30,720 nt of DNA, from positions 1 to 30,720 of the forward strand of contig JANNOJ010000051.1 in the NCBI GenBank assembly GCA_031399025.1. The letters run 5' to 3'. Every line of letters begins with the position of its first letter. Position 1 is the stretch's first letter. Both the position numbers and the translations under genes were made by a program. The notes under the pieces are model-generated. The model saw only the letters and a program-made list of their open reading frames with translations. It was not told the DNA's origin and did not search any database. Below are positions 8,677-15,628 of the stretch, piece after piece. The DNA is from CBDBZL01 sp031399025. Lineage in GTDB: Bacteria; Pseudomonadota; Alphaproteobacteria; Sphingomonadales; Sphingomonadaceae.

Positions 8677-9528
8677 ATGCCGGCGGCGCTGCCCCGGCCG
8701 TCCTCCGCCCGCTTCCCGGCGTTGCTTGCACTCGCCGTGCCGGTGCTGGCGGGCCTGGGCTGGATGGCGCTCGCCGGAGCGCCGCTGCAGTACCTGGCGA
8801 TCAACGCCGGCGCGCTGGCGCTGGGGCTCGCCTGGATCGCGCTGGGCCGGCTGCCCGCCGGGCCGGTCGCGCGGCGGGCGCTGGCGGCGGGCCTGGTGGC
8901 GCTGTTCGCCGTGCCGCTGCTCACCGGGCCGCAGGTGAACGGCGTCGCGCGCTGGCTGCCGCTGGGACCACTCGCGCTGCATGCGGGCATGCTGGTGCTG
9001 CCGCTGCTGCTGGTGATCGCCGCCGGGCCGAGCGACCAGCAGCGCGACGACGCGCCGCCGCTGCTGCTCGCCGCATTGTTCGTGGCGCTGCTTCAACCCG
9101 ATGCGGCGAGCGCCTTTGCCGTCACCTTCGCCTGCGTGGGCCTGCATCACGTGGGCGCCGACTGGCGCTTCGGCATGGTCGCGACCGTCGGCTTCTTCGC
9201 CGCCATCGCCGCGGCCCTGCGCGGCGAACTGGCGGCGCAGCCATTCGTCGAGCGGGTGCTGGTGGAAGCGGCGCTGGCCCAGCCACTGGCGGCGCTCGCG
9301 CTGTTCGCCGCGCTCGTGGCGGGCTTCTTCCTCATGCTGTTCGCCGTGCCGCTGGGCCGCGCCGAGCGCTATGCGCTGGCGGGATCGATGTTCGGCTTTA
9401 CGGTGATGGCGATCATGTCCAACTACCCCAGCGCGCTCATCGGCTTTGGCGCGGCGCCGATCCTGGGCTATGCGCTGGCGCTTGCCGACCGCCCAGATCC
9501 AAGCGCCGATCAGGAGCCCGCCGCGTGA
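8677..9528 (+). CDS. polytopic membrane protein, reduced SEDS (FtsW/RodA)-like
   Basis: The 283-residue, very hydrophobic protein has about seven to eight predicted membrane segments. Its start lies 4 bases after the lpdA stop; the frame also opens within lpdA, but ATG 8677 gives a clean start. Three stretches match the order of SEDS glycosyltransferases: 'NGVARWLPLGPL' (88-99; SEDS 'GARRWIPLGP'), 'LLQPDAASA' (138-146; SEDS 'LLQPDLGTA') and 'NYPSALIGFGAAPILGYAL' (249-267; SEDS 'PLPFISYGGSSLL'). It is about 100 residues shorter than FtsW/RodA and lacks most of the N-terminal helices, and I cannot find the catalytic Asp loop. The family link is my inference; it may be annotated simply as a hypothetical membrane protein. 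Confidence 0.7.
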   Translation: MPAALPRPSSARFPALLALAVPVLAGLGWMALAGAPLQYLAINAGALALGLAWIALGRLPAGPVARRALAAGLVALFAVPLLTGPQVNGVARWLPLGPLALHAGMLVLPLLLVIAAGPSDQQRDDAPPLLLAALFVALLQPDAASAFAVTFACVGLHHVGADWRFGMVATVGFFAAIAAALRGELAAQPFVERVLVEAALAQPLAALALFAALVAGFFLMLFAVPLGRAERYALAGSMFGFTVMAIMSNYPSALIGFGAAPILGYALALADRPDPSADQEPAA

Positions 9529-9956
9529 GCCTGCCGCCGTTCCACCTCGCCTTTCCGGTCGACGATCTCGCCGCCGTGCGCGCCTTCTGGGGCGGCGTCT
9601 TGGGCTGTGGGTGGGGCGCAGCAGCGCCGAGTGGATCGATTTTTCACTTCCACGGCCATCAGCTCGGCGCCCACCTCGCGCCGGCGGCGGTGGGCGGGCC
9701 AGCGGCCGAGGCGGCGAACGCGGGGGACGGTCACAAAGTCCCCGTGCCGCATTTCGGCCTGGTGCTAGACATGGCGCAATGGCGGGCGCTGGCCGACCGG
9801 CTCACCGCGCACGGCCTCGCCTTCGCCATCGCGCCGCACCAGCGCTTGCGCGGCGAGCCGGGCGAGCAGGCGACGATGTTCTTCCGCGATCCGGCGGGCA
9901 ATGCGGTCGAGATCAAGGCCTTCGCCGACCTCGGCCAGCTGTTCGCCACCGGCTAG
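9525..9956 (+). CDS. VOC-family (glyoxalase/dioxygenase-like) protein
   Basis: The 143-residue protein has the vicinal-oxygen-chelate fold. Beta-strand 'PPFHLAFPVDDLAAVRAFWGG' is followed by a C-terminal module ending 'MFFRDPAGNAVEIKAF'. Candidate metal ligands are His7, His76 ('PHFGLVLD') and Glu129. The GTG start at 9525 overlaps the TGA of the preceding membrane-protein gene by four bases (GTGA), implying translational coupling. Substrate cannot be told from sequence. The C-terminal 'RDPAGNAVEIKAF' is typical of a widespread uncharacterised VOC subgroup. Confidence 0.85.
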   Translation: MSLPPFHLAFPVDDLAAVRAFWGGVLGCGWGAAAPSGSIFHFHGHQLGAHLAPAAVGGPAAEAANAGDGHKVPVPHFGLVLDMAQWRALADRLTAHGLAFAIAPHQRLRGEPGEQATMFFRDPAGNAVEIKAFADLGQLFATG

Positions 9957-10003
9957 TGGAACCGGCGCGGTCTGCACTGCCGGGCCGGCTGCGAGGGCTG
10001 ATC

Positions 10004-10465
10004 ATGCGCCTGTTCGTAAGGTGGCATGTCGGGCTGGGGTGGCTCGTCTCCGCGGCTGGCGGTGGGGGCTTTGGCTACGCGACGCCCAATGGCCGGCTCT
10101 TTTCGCACCTATCAATACGCAATGCTCGGGTCACCTATGGCGACGATCCGAAGCACCTTGGCCTGGCCTGCTTCACCGCCGATCCCGCCCCGCCCGATCG
10201 GCGGCGCCCGGTGGCGAGCTGCCAGGTGCGGTTCGCCGACCGAACCAACCTCGATAGCGAAGACGCCACCGGCCAGGTGCTACCCGGGCGCAGCCGGTTC
10301 GGGCGGGTGGTGGATTTTCGGCAGGGCCTGCACCTCGTCCCCCTCGATACACGCGAGGACCGGCACCATCCGCTCCTGATCCTCTGCCGCGCCTTTGCCG
10401 CCGGCGGCGCGCTGCTCGGCCGCCGCCTGCTGCTCCGCCGGCGCCGCGCCCGGGTACGAGCATGA
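10004..10465 (+). CDS. hypothetical protein, 153 aa, Arg-rich C-terminus
   Basis: I do not recognise this protein. It starts MRLFVRWHVGLGWLVSAAGG, possibly a single weak membrane or signal segment. A polar middle follows ('FSHLSIRNARVTYGDDPKH', 'CQVRFADRTNLDSEDATG'), then a short hydrophobic stretch ('LLILCRAFAAGGALLG') and a strongly basic tail (RRLLLRRRRARVRA). Two hydrophobic ends with a soluble centre would suit a small membrane protein. Support for it being real comes from strong G/C preference at third positions throughout and from its TGA overlapping the ATG of the next gene by four bases (ATGA). It follows the VOC gene by 47 bases. A few A/T-ending codons make it slightly less adapted than its neighbours. 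Confidence 0.6.
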   Translation: MRLFVRWHVGLGWLVSAAGGGGFGYATPNGRLFSHLSIRNARVTYGDDPKHLGLACFTADPAPPDRRRPVASCQVRFADRTNLDSEDATGQVLPGRSRFGRVVDFRQGLHLVPLDTREDRHHPLLILCRAFAAGGALLGRRLLLRRRRARVRA

Positions 10466-11085
10466 TCCCGGCCCAGGTCCCCACTCTGCCGCCCCTGCTC
10501 GACTTGGGCGGCACGGCGGTGTTCGCGCTGTCGGGCGCGCTGACCGCCGCGCGGTTGCGCCAGACCTTCATCACCGTGGCGTTCTTCGCGCTGGTCACCG
10601 GGGTGGGCGGCGGTTCGGTGCGCGACGTGCTGATCGGCGTGCCCGCCTTCTGGCTGCGCGACCCGTGGGTGGCGCCGGTGGTGCTGGGCGCGGCGCTGCT
10701 GGTGTGGTTCACCCCGCGCCGATGGTGGGAAGGACGCGCGCTCGAATGGGCAGACGCGTTGGGCCTCGCCGCATTTTCGGTGTTGGGGACGGCCAAGGCG
10801 CTGGCGTTCGGCGTGGCGCCGCTGCCGGCGGTGATCCTGGGCATCATCAGCGGCTGCGTGGGCGGCATAATCCGCGACGTGATCGCCGGCGTCCCGTCCA
10901 TCCTGATGCGCCCCGAGATCTACGTCACCGCCGCCGCGCTTGCCGCGCTGCTGTGTGCGCTGGGCACCTGGCTCGGCCTGCCGCAGGGGCCGGTGTGGAC
11001 GGTGGCGGCGCTCGCCGGTTTCGCGTTGCGGAGTGCGGCGATGCTCTGGCGGATCGAATTGCCCGCCTATTCGCGCGACGCCTGA
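10462..11085 (+). CDS. TRIC/UPF0126 family membrane channel protein
   Basis: The 207-residue membrane protein is built from two homologous halves, each with the family signature: GVGGGSVRDVLIGVPAFW (47-64) and GCVGGIIRDVIAGVPSIL (131-148). Each signature follows hydrophobic helices ('LDLGGTAVFALSGALTAAR' in the first half). This is the bacterial trimeric intracellular cation channel (TRIC) family, earlier called UPF0126 or YadS-like. About seven membrane spans are expected. The start overlaps the previous stop (ATGA). It is the last gene of the plus-strand run and ends 6 bases before the stop of the convergent minus-strand gene. Family assignment is firm; the transported ion is not known here. 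Confidence 0.9.
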   Translation: MIPAQVPTLPPLLDLGGTAVFALSGALTAARLRQTFITVAFFALVTGVGGGSVRDVLIGVPAFWLRDPWVAPVVLGAALLVWFTPRRWWEGRALEWADALGLAAFSVLGTAKALAFGVAPLPAVILGIISGCVGGIIRDVIAGVPSILMRPEIYVTAAALAALLCALGTWLGLPQGPVWTVAALAGFALRSAAMLWRIELPAYSRDA

Positions 11086-11091
11086 GCCCGC

Positions 11092-11868
11092 TCAATCCTG
11101 GTAATAGCCGGCCTGCTCGAGGCCCGCGCCGTACTCGTCATAGCCTTCCTCGCCCGGCAATGGCCCGCCTGGATAGGCCGGTCGCGGCTCGTAGTCGTCC
11201 GGATCGGCGTAAGCGTCGCCAGCCGTTGCCGGCGGCGCCGAATAGACCTGTCCCCCCGCATAATCCGGGCTGCTCCTCAGGACACCCTGCCCGCCACGGG
11301 CGCGAGCGTAGACCGGGTCGGCGTACTGGCCCGAACCGGACACCGGCGACAGGGAAGCATCGTAGCGGCCACCGGCATCGATGCCACGGATCCGGCCGTC
11401 ATTGCCAATCCGGCAATCGAACCGCCGGCCATCCTCGTCGACGCCCGCCACGCGCCAGCCCTGGGCATCGCGGATCGCCTCCTCCACTTCGGCCACGCGG
11501 TCGCCGGATCGCTCGATCTCGGCCACGCACATGTCCACGGCCCGCTCGAGCCCGCTGGCTCGCGCGCCACCGTCGCGACGGCGCGAGTCCACCGGAACCT
11601 GGCGCGGCTCGTTGCGATCGCCATCGAACGCGCCGGCAATCGCCGCGATCGCGCCCAGCACGGCGACCCCGGCGATGACGTCACCGGCGTCGATCCCATC
11701 GTCCCGGTGGCGATACCTGCGGCTGTGCTCGGCAACCATGTCGAGTCCCGCCGGCAGGACCGCGACGCGGTCGGTCTGCGGCAAAGCGGCAGCCGCCGCC
11801 GGCGCTCCCAGGGGCAGGGCGGAGATCAGGGTGGCGGCGATAACGGTCCTGCCGGGAAGCGAACGCAT
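11092..11868 (-). CDS. secreted protein of unknown function, paralogue of the gene at 11965-12543
   Basis: The 258-residue product has a signal peptide (MRSLPGRTVIAATLISALPL, with cleavage after the Ala-rich stretch near residue 28). A short Gly/Ala hydrophobic block 'DGIDAGDVIAGVAVLGAIAA' spans 57-76. A small domain follows with Cys114 ('ERAVDMCVAEIE') and Cys152 ('RRFDCRIGNDGRIRGID'). The tail, from about 170 on, is disordered-looking and rich in Tyr, Gly, Pro and Asp and ends 'GLEQAGYYQD'. The hydrophobic block, the Cys pair and their spacing are shared with the upstream gene, so the two are tandem paralogues. The Gly/Ala block recalls glycine-zipper segments of surface proteins. No known family recognised. 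It lies tail-to-tail with the TRIC gene. Confidence 0.75.
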   Translation of the reverse strand: MRSLPGRTVIAATLISALPLGAPAAAAALPQTDRVAVLPAGLDMVAEHSRRYRHRDDGIDAGDVIAGVAVLGAIAAIAGAFDGDRNEPRQVPVDSRRRDGGARASGLERAVDMCVAEIERSGDRVAEVEEAIRDAQGWRVAGVDEDGRRFDCRIGNDGRIRGIDAGGRYDASLSPVSGSGQYADPVYARARGGQGVLRSSPDYAGGQVYSAPPATAGDAYADPDDYEPRPAYPGGPLPGEEGYDEYGAGLEQAGYYQD

Positions 11869-11909
11869 GGCGAGGGAGCCTTTTCCTAGGATGACTGCGA
11901 ACCGGCCTA

Positions 11910-11941
11910 GGCGGTCCAGGCTTGCATCGGCCTGAACCGCC
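11910..11941 (-). terminator. 12-bp hairpin between the paralogous secreted-protein genes
   Basis: GGCGGT-C-CAGGC, loop TTGCATCG, GCCTG-A-ACCGCC. On the plus strand the central pair is a C/A mismatch, but in minus-strand RNA it becomes a U-G wobble, giving an unbroken 12-bp stem. That points to function in the minus-strand transcript, about 24 bases beyond the stop of the upstream gene (11965). There is no U-tract after it, so it may be an attenuator, a partial or Rho-linked terminator, or a 3' end stabiliser. Confidence 0.45.
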
Positions 11942-11964
11942 CCGACTGATGACCGGCGCGGAAA

Positions 11965-12543
11965 TTACAGACCCCGGATGCCGCTATAATCGAGCCCGAC
12001 CACCCGGCCGCGGCGCACCTCGCAGGTGAAGCTGCCTTCGTCCCAGCGATCGCGTCGGTAATTGCGGCCGCCGCGATCCTGGACCGCGATCCGGCCGCGG
12101 ACCTCGAACCCGCGGCGCTCGCGATCGATCTCCCGGACGTCGTAGACCTCCGCCCGCGTGCCGTAATTGGCGCGTGAGGCAGTGTATTCGGCCGCCTGGA
12201 TGCACTGTTGCACGGCATCCTGCCGGTTCTGCCCGACAATATCGTACCGGCGGTCGCGCCGGCCGTCGCGCCGGTCATAGCGGTCGTCGTAATTGCGGTC
12301 GTAGCGGCTGTCATGACGCCGGTCGTAGCGGCTGTCGTAACGCCGGTCGTCGCGATCATCGTCGCTGGCGATCGCGGCCACGGCGGCGACGCCGCCGAGC
12401 ACCAAGGCGCCAGCCAGAATGTCGCCACCGTCGATGCCGCCGCGGTCACGGTGGCGGTCGCCCGCCATGGCCGGGCCTGCCGCAGTCAGCGCCATCGCAC
12501 TGGCAACGACGGTGCCCACCACCGACCTAGAAATCGCCTTCAT
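11965..12543 (-). CDS. secreted protein of unknown function with Arg-Tyr-Asp repeats
   Basis: The 192-residue product has a signal peptide with likely cleavage after AGPAMA at residue 27. A Gly/Ala block 'GGIDGGDILAGALVLGG' spans 35-51. Residues 63-101 form a low-complexity segment of repeated RYD/RRYD units. A C-terminal domain carries Cys114 ('DAVQQCIQAAEY') and Cys174 ('SFTCEVRRGRVVGLDY'). The order and the Cys114 position match the downstream paralogue. A strong Shine-Dalgarno (GAGGAGA) lies 7 bases before the ATG. Exported, probably periplasmic or surface, by inference. The Arg/Asp/Tyr repeat could bind polyanions or metals, but nothing in the sequence proves it. Family unknown. Confidence 0.75.
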   Translation of the reverse strand: MKAISRSVVGTVVASAMALTAAGPAMAGDRHRDRGGIDGGDILAGALVLGGVAAVAAIASDDDRDDRRYDSRYDRRHDSRYDRNYDDRYDRRDGRRDRRYDIVGQNRQDAVQQCIQAAEYTASRANYGTRAEVYDVREIDRERRGFEVRGRIAVQDRGGRNYRRDRWDEGSFTCEVRRGRVVGLDYSGIRGL

Positions 12544-12698
12544 CGCACCATCTCCTCAAAGCAGGGCGGAGCGCTGATGCTCCGTCGATGGCTCCTTGCT
12601 AAGCCGGCTGCGTTGAGGAGAGGCTGAACTGTTGCGTTAGCTATTGTTCAGGAAATCACTGCGATTGATGAACTCAGCGACCCGGAGGCTTTGGCAGA
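12544..12698 (-). promoter_or_regulatory. upstream region of the RYD-repeat gene, with hairpin
   Basis: This 155-base gap separates rplQ from the secreted-protein gene. A 6-bp stem CGGAGC / GCTCCG with a six-base loop spans 12567-12584, about 23 bases before the start codon. Farther upstream, in transcript sense, are three half-sites GTTCA, TGAAC and GTTCA, about 16-18 bases apart, which could form alternative pairs or an operator. I see no convincing -35/-10 pair and no U-tract terminator for rplQ. The regulatory assignment is tentative. Confidence 0.3.
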
Positions 12699-13118
12699 TC
12701 AGGCGTCCTCGTACTCACCGACGGTGAGCGCCGGGCCGCTATCCTGGCCCTTGGCGGCCGGATCGCGATCCACCAGTTCGATGATCGCGATGGGCGCGGC
12801 GTCGGAGGCGCGAATGCCGGCCTTGATGATCCGCGTGTAGCCGCCCTCGCGCCCGGCGTAGCGTCCGGCGAGGACGTCGAACAGCTTGCGCTCCTGCGCC
12901 TCGTCCAGCAGCCGGGCATGGGCGAGCCGGCGGTTGGACAGGCCGCCGCGCTTGGCCAGGGTGATCAGCTTTTCGGTATAGGGCCGCAATTCCTTCGCCT
13001 TGGCCAGGGTGGTGGTGATCTGCTCGTGCTTGATCAGCGCGGCCGCCATGTTGCGCAGCAGCGCGGTGCGGTGCTGTGACTTGCGGCCGAGCTTGCGGCC
13101 CGCGATACCGTGACGCAT
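12699..13118 (-). CDS. rplQ: 50S ribosomal protein L17
   Basis: The 139-residue protein is last in the alpha operon. It begins MRHGIAGRKLGRKSQHRTAL, the invariant L17 N-terminus, and continues with 'LIKHEQITTTLAKAKELRPYTEKLITLAK'. The body ends near 'YTRIIKAG...IIELVDRDPA', followed by a short acidic tail. L17 lies near the exit of the peptide tunnel in the 50S subunit. It is separated from rpoA by an unusually long 241-base spacer with strong hairpins, so its expression may be set apart from that of rpoA. Confidence 0.97.
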   Translation of the reverse strand: MRHGIAGRKLGRKSQHRTALLRNMAAALIKHEQITTTLAKAKELRPYTEKLITLAKRGGLSNRRLAHARLLDEAQERKLFDVLAGRYAGREGGYTRIIKAGIRASDAAPIAIIELVDRDPAAKGQDSGPALTVGEYEDA

Positions 13119-13228
13119 TTGTAGGTACTCCGTTCGTAAGGGGGCCGATGGCGTGCTGCCGGTACCCCGATCCTGGCGGCTGTTCGCAGGTCGCCGCCCG
13201 TTACCCTTGTCGTCGTCGTCCAGGCCAG

Positions 13229-13257
13229 GACGTCACGGGAGTGAATCCCGTGACGTC
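13229..13257 (-). other. perfect 12-bp stem-loop in the rpoA-rplQ spacer
   Basis: GACGTCACGGGA, loop GTGAA, TCCCGTGACGTC: a perfect 12-bp inverted repeat in the middle of the 241-base spacer 13119-13359. Two smaller hairpins lie beside it: CGGGC-TCTC-GCCCG at 13261-13274 and CGTTCGC-TGC-GCGAACG at 13310-13326. None is followed by a U-tract in the minus-strand transcript. Likely roles are RNA processing, attenuation or a protein-binding site. The structure is seen directly; the role is inferred. Confidence 0.6.
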
Positions 13258-13359
13258 AGACGGGCTCTCGCCCGCTGGCCGAGCAGGCCGCTGTCGCTCA
13301 ACAGCCTACCGTTCGCTGCGCGAACGTCCGCTGTTTCGGCGCGGCCGCTTCTCGGATCT

Positions 13360-14415
13360 CTATCCGAGCAGCTCCTGCTCCAGCTTCTTGGCCATTTCCT
13401 CGATGTTCTCGGGCGGCCAGCCGGGGATGTCCATGCCCAGCCGCAGGCCCATGCTCGAGAGCACTTCCTTGATCTCGTTCAGCGACTTGCGGCCGAAATT
13501 GGGGGTCCGCAGCATCTCCGCCTCGGTCTTCTGGACGAGGTCGCCAATATAGATGATGTTGTCGTTCTTGAGACAATTGGCCGAACGGACCGACAGCTCG
13601 AGCTCGTCCACCTTCTTGAGCAGGTAGCGGTTGAGCTGGTTGGTGTCGCTCTCCGCGGGCTCGGCGGCGATCCCGATCATCGGCCCGGTGGATTGCGGCA
13701 GCCCGTCCTCGAAGTGGACGAACAGCGTCAGCTGGTCCTGCAGGATGCGCGCGGCATAGGCGACCGCATCCTCGGGGGTGACGGTGCCGTCGGTCTCGAC
13801 CGTGATCGACAGCTTGTCGTAATCCAGCTCCTGGCCCACGCGCGCGTTCTCGACCTTGTAGCTCACCTGCTTGATCGGCGAGTAGAGCGAGTCGATCGGG
13901 ATCAGGCCGATGGGCGCATCGGTCGGGCGGTTGGCGACCGCGGGGACGTAGCCCTTGCCGGTGTCGGCGGTGAGCTCCATGTTGAGCGTGGCGCCCTCGT
14001 CGAGGTGGCAGATCACCAGATCCTTGTTGAGGATCTCCATGTCGCTGGTCACCGCGATGTCGCCCGCCTTCACCTCGGCCGGGCCGGTGGCGGCCAGCTG
14101 CAGGCGCTTGGGGCCTTCGCCTTCCATCCGCAGCGCGATCTGCTTCACGTTGAGCACCATGTCGGTGACATCCTCGCGCACGCCGGCAAGCGAGGAGAAC
14201 TCGTGCAGCACGTTCTCGATCTTGATCGAGGTGATCGCCGCGCCCTGCAGGCTGGAGAGCAGCACCCGGCGCAGCGCATTGCCCAGCGTCAGGCCGTAGC
14301 CGCGCTCGAGCGGTTCGGCGACGAAGGTTGCCTTGCGCCGCTTGTCCCCGCCTTCCTTCACCTCGAGATTCGTGGGCTTCTTGAGTTCCTGCCAATTCTT
14401 GGTGTTGACGGACAT
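13360..14415 (-). CDS. rpoA: DNA-directed RNA polymerase alpha subunit
   Basis: The 351-residue protein has an N-terminal dimerisation domain ('FVAEPLERGYGLTLGNALRRVLLSSLQGAAITSIKI') and a C-terminal domain. The C-terminal domain carries 'RSANCLKNDNIIYIGDLVQKTEAEML...GRKSLNEIKEVL', including the Arg equivalent to E. coli R265 that contacts UP elements and activators. The start MSVNTKNWQEL is preceded by AAAGGGGA-like sequence. Length is normal for alphaproteobacteria. It lies between rpsK and rplQ as expected. Confidence 0.98.
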   Translation of the reverse strand: MSVNTKNWQELKKPTNLEVKEGGDKRRKATFVAEPLERGYGLTLGNALRRVLLSSLQGAAITSIKIENVLHEFSSLAGVREDVTDMVLNVKQIALRMEGEGPKRLQLAATGPAEVKAGDIAVTSDMEILNKDLVICHLDEGATLNMELTADTGKGYVPAVANRPTDAPIGLIPIDSLYSPIKQVSYKVENARVGQELDYDKLSITVETDGTVTPEDAVAYAARILQDQLTLFVHFEDGLPQSTGPMIGIAAEPAESDTNQLNRYLLKKVDELELSVRSANCLKNDNIIYIGDLVQKTEAEMLRTPNFGRKSLNEIKEVLSSMGLRLGMDIPGWPPENIEEMAKKLEQELLG

Positions 14416-14443
14416 GGGCTTCCCCTAAAGGTATTTCTCAGGC

Positions 14444-14490
14444 GGCAACGGCCGCAGCGCTGTGAAACGCCGCGGCCGATGCGAGTTGCC
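14444..14490 (-). other. bulged stem-loop in the rpsK-rpoA spacer
   Basis: GGCAAC followed by GGCCGC pairs with GCGGCC and, after a seven-base bulge, GTTGCC. This makes a 12-bp helix closed by a 16-base loop, all within the 117-base spacer between rpsK and rpoA. There is no U-tract. It is similar in position to the hairpins in the neighbouring alpha-operon spacers. Confidence 0.45.
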
Positions 14491-14532
14491 GAAACGACGC
14501 CCCTTACCCGGGTGCGCCGCCGGCAGGTCGGA

Positions 14533-14922
14533 TCAGACGCGGCGGCGCTTGGAGGGTCTCACGCCATTGTGCGGGATGGACGTGACGTCGCGGATGGATG
14601 TGATGTTGAAGCCCACCGCCTGCAAGGCCCTGAGCGCGCTCTCGCGCCCCGAGCCCGGACCCTTGATCTCCACCTCCAGGGTGCGCACGCCGTGCTCGGC
14701 GGCCTTCTTGCCGGCATCGTCGGCGGCGACCTGGGCGGCATAGGGCGTCGACTTGCGGCTGCCCTTGAAGCCCATCATCCCGGCCGACGACCAGCTGATG
14801 GCATTGCCCTGCGCGTCGGTGATGGTGATCATGGTGTTATTGAAGCTGGCGTTCACATGGGCGACGCCGCTGGAGATATTCTTCTTGTCGCGCCGCCTGA
14901 TGCGGCCGGGTTCGCGTGCCAT
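14533..14922 (-). CDS. rpsK: 30S ribosomal protein S11
   Basis: The 129-residue protein starts MAREPGRIRRRDKKNISSGV, with the conserved core 'AHVNASFNNTMITITDAQGNAISWSSAG' and 'GFKGSRKSTPYAAQVAA'. The C-terminus 'IRDVTSIPHNGVRPSKRRRV' is the universally conserved S11 end, which includes the Asn-Gly that can become isoaspartate in E. coli. S11 is on the 30S platform near the 3' end of 16S rRNA. ATG at 14922 was preferred over upstream in-frame codons because it matches the family start. Confidence 0.98.
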   Translation of the reverse strand: MAREPGRIRRRDKKNISSGVAHVNASFNNTMITITDAQGNAISWSSAGMMGFKGSRKSTPYAAQVAADDAGKKAAEHGVRTLEVEIKGPGSGRESALRALQAVGFNITSIRDVTSIPHNGVRPSKRRRV

Positions 14923-14962
14923 GTGGTGGTTCCTGTCGTAGCGATCGTGGGGGAAAAGAAGC

Positions 14963-14979
14963 GCGGGGGGATGCCCCGC
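14963..14979 (-). other. 6-bp GC-rich hairpin in the rpsM-rpsK spacer
   Basis: GCGGGG, loop GGATG, CCCCGC lies in the 79-base spacer between the rpsM stop and the rpsK start, about 40 bases before the rpsK ATG. It is short but entirely G/C and has no U-tract. It belongs with the set of spacer hairpins noted in this operon. Confidence 0.4.
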
Positions 14980-15001
14980 TCGTCCTGAACTCGTCGCAGG
15001 A

Positions 15002-15370
15002 TTACTTCTTCTTGCCGGCGATCGGCTTGGCCTTGCCCTTGCGCGTGCGGGCATTGGTGTGCGTGCGCTGGCCGCGCACCGGCAGGCCCTTGCGATGCCG
15101 CAGGCCGCGATAGCAGGCCAGGTCCATCAGGCGCTTGATGTTGATCGCGGTGTTGCGCCGCAGATCGCCCTCGACCGTAAGGTCGGCATCGATCGTCTCG
15201 CGGATCTGCAGGACTTCCGCGTCGGTCAGGTCCTGCACCCGGCGGGCGTGATCGATCTCCAGCTTGTCGGCGATCTTCCTGGCGGTCGTCGGGCCGATCC
15301 CATGGATATAAGTCAGCGCCACGATCACGCGCTTGTTGGTGGGGATATTGACCCCGGCAATACGAGCCAT
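15002..15370 (-). CDS. rpsM: 30S ribosomal protein S13
   Basis: The 122-residue protein starts MARIAGVNIPTNKRVIVALT and has the helix-two-turn-helix segment 'IHGIGPTTARKIADKL'. The basic C-terminus 'YRGLRHRKGLPVRGQRTHTNARTRKG...KKK' contacts tRNA and 16S rRNA in the 30S head. In-frame codons continue upstream, but ATG 15370 is the family start. It is the first gene of the alpha operon, preceded by a 370-base gap with promoter-like sequences. Confidence 0.98.
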   Translation of the reverse strand: MARIAGVNIPTNKRVIVALTYIHGIGPTTARKIADKLEIDHARRVQDLTDAEVLQIRETIDADLTVEGDLRRNTAINIKRLMDLACYRGLRHRKGLPVRGQRTHTNARTRKGKAKPIAGKKK

Positions 15371-15548
15371 CTGTTCTCCATGCTCCACAGGGCCAGCCCA
15401 CCGGCGATCGCCCTATCTCATCGCGTCGTTCCGTGCCGTCCGATCGGGTGAAGCCGAAGGCGCCAACCCAACGGCAAAGGGCCGCCAGAGCGCGCACCAG
15501 ACACTGCCGCCTGCCGGACCGGATATCGATCGAACGAATGGAACGGGG

Positions 15549-15577
15549 CAACTAAGGCGATTCGCCCCATGCGTCAA
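15549..15577 (-). promoter_or_regulatory. possible second promoter for rpsM
   Basis: In minus-strand sense, CTTGACGC (TTGACG at 15577-15572) is followed after 17 bases by TAGTTG (15554-15549). The -35 matches well the alphaproteobacterial housekeeping sequence, in which CTTGAC is typical; the -10 is poor. It lies about 180 bases upstream of the rpsM start. Listed as a candidate only. Confidence 0.3.
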
Positions 15578-15628
15578 GCGTGCAACGACACGGCCGGGAA
15601 AACTTCCTCACGGCCGGCCTAGCCTGCC

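Noticed and set aside
13229..13257. Intrinsic terminator after rpoA
   Set aside because: The stem is excellent but no run of U follows in the minus-strand RNA, and rplQ lies downstream in the same operon; kept only as a hairpin.
13153..14988. 611-codon plus-strand frame opposite rpoA and rpsK
   Set aside because: It covers two highly conserved genes and their spacers in antisense and has no recognisable domain.
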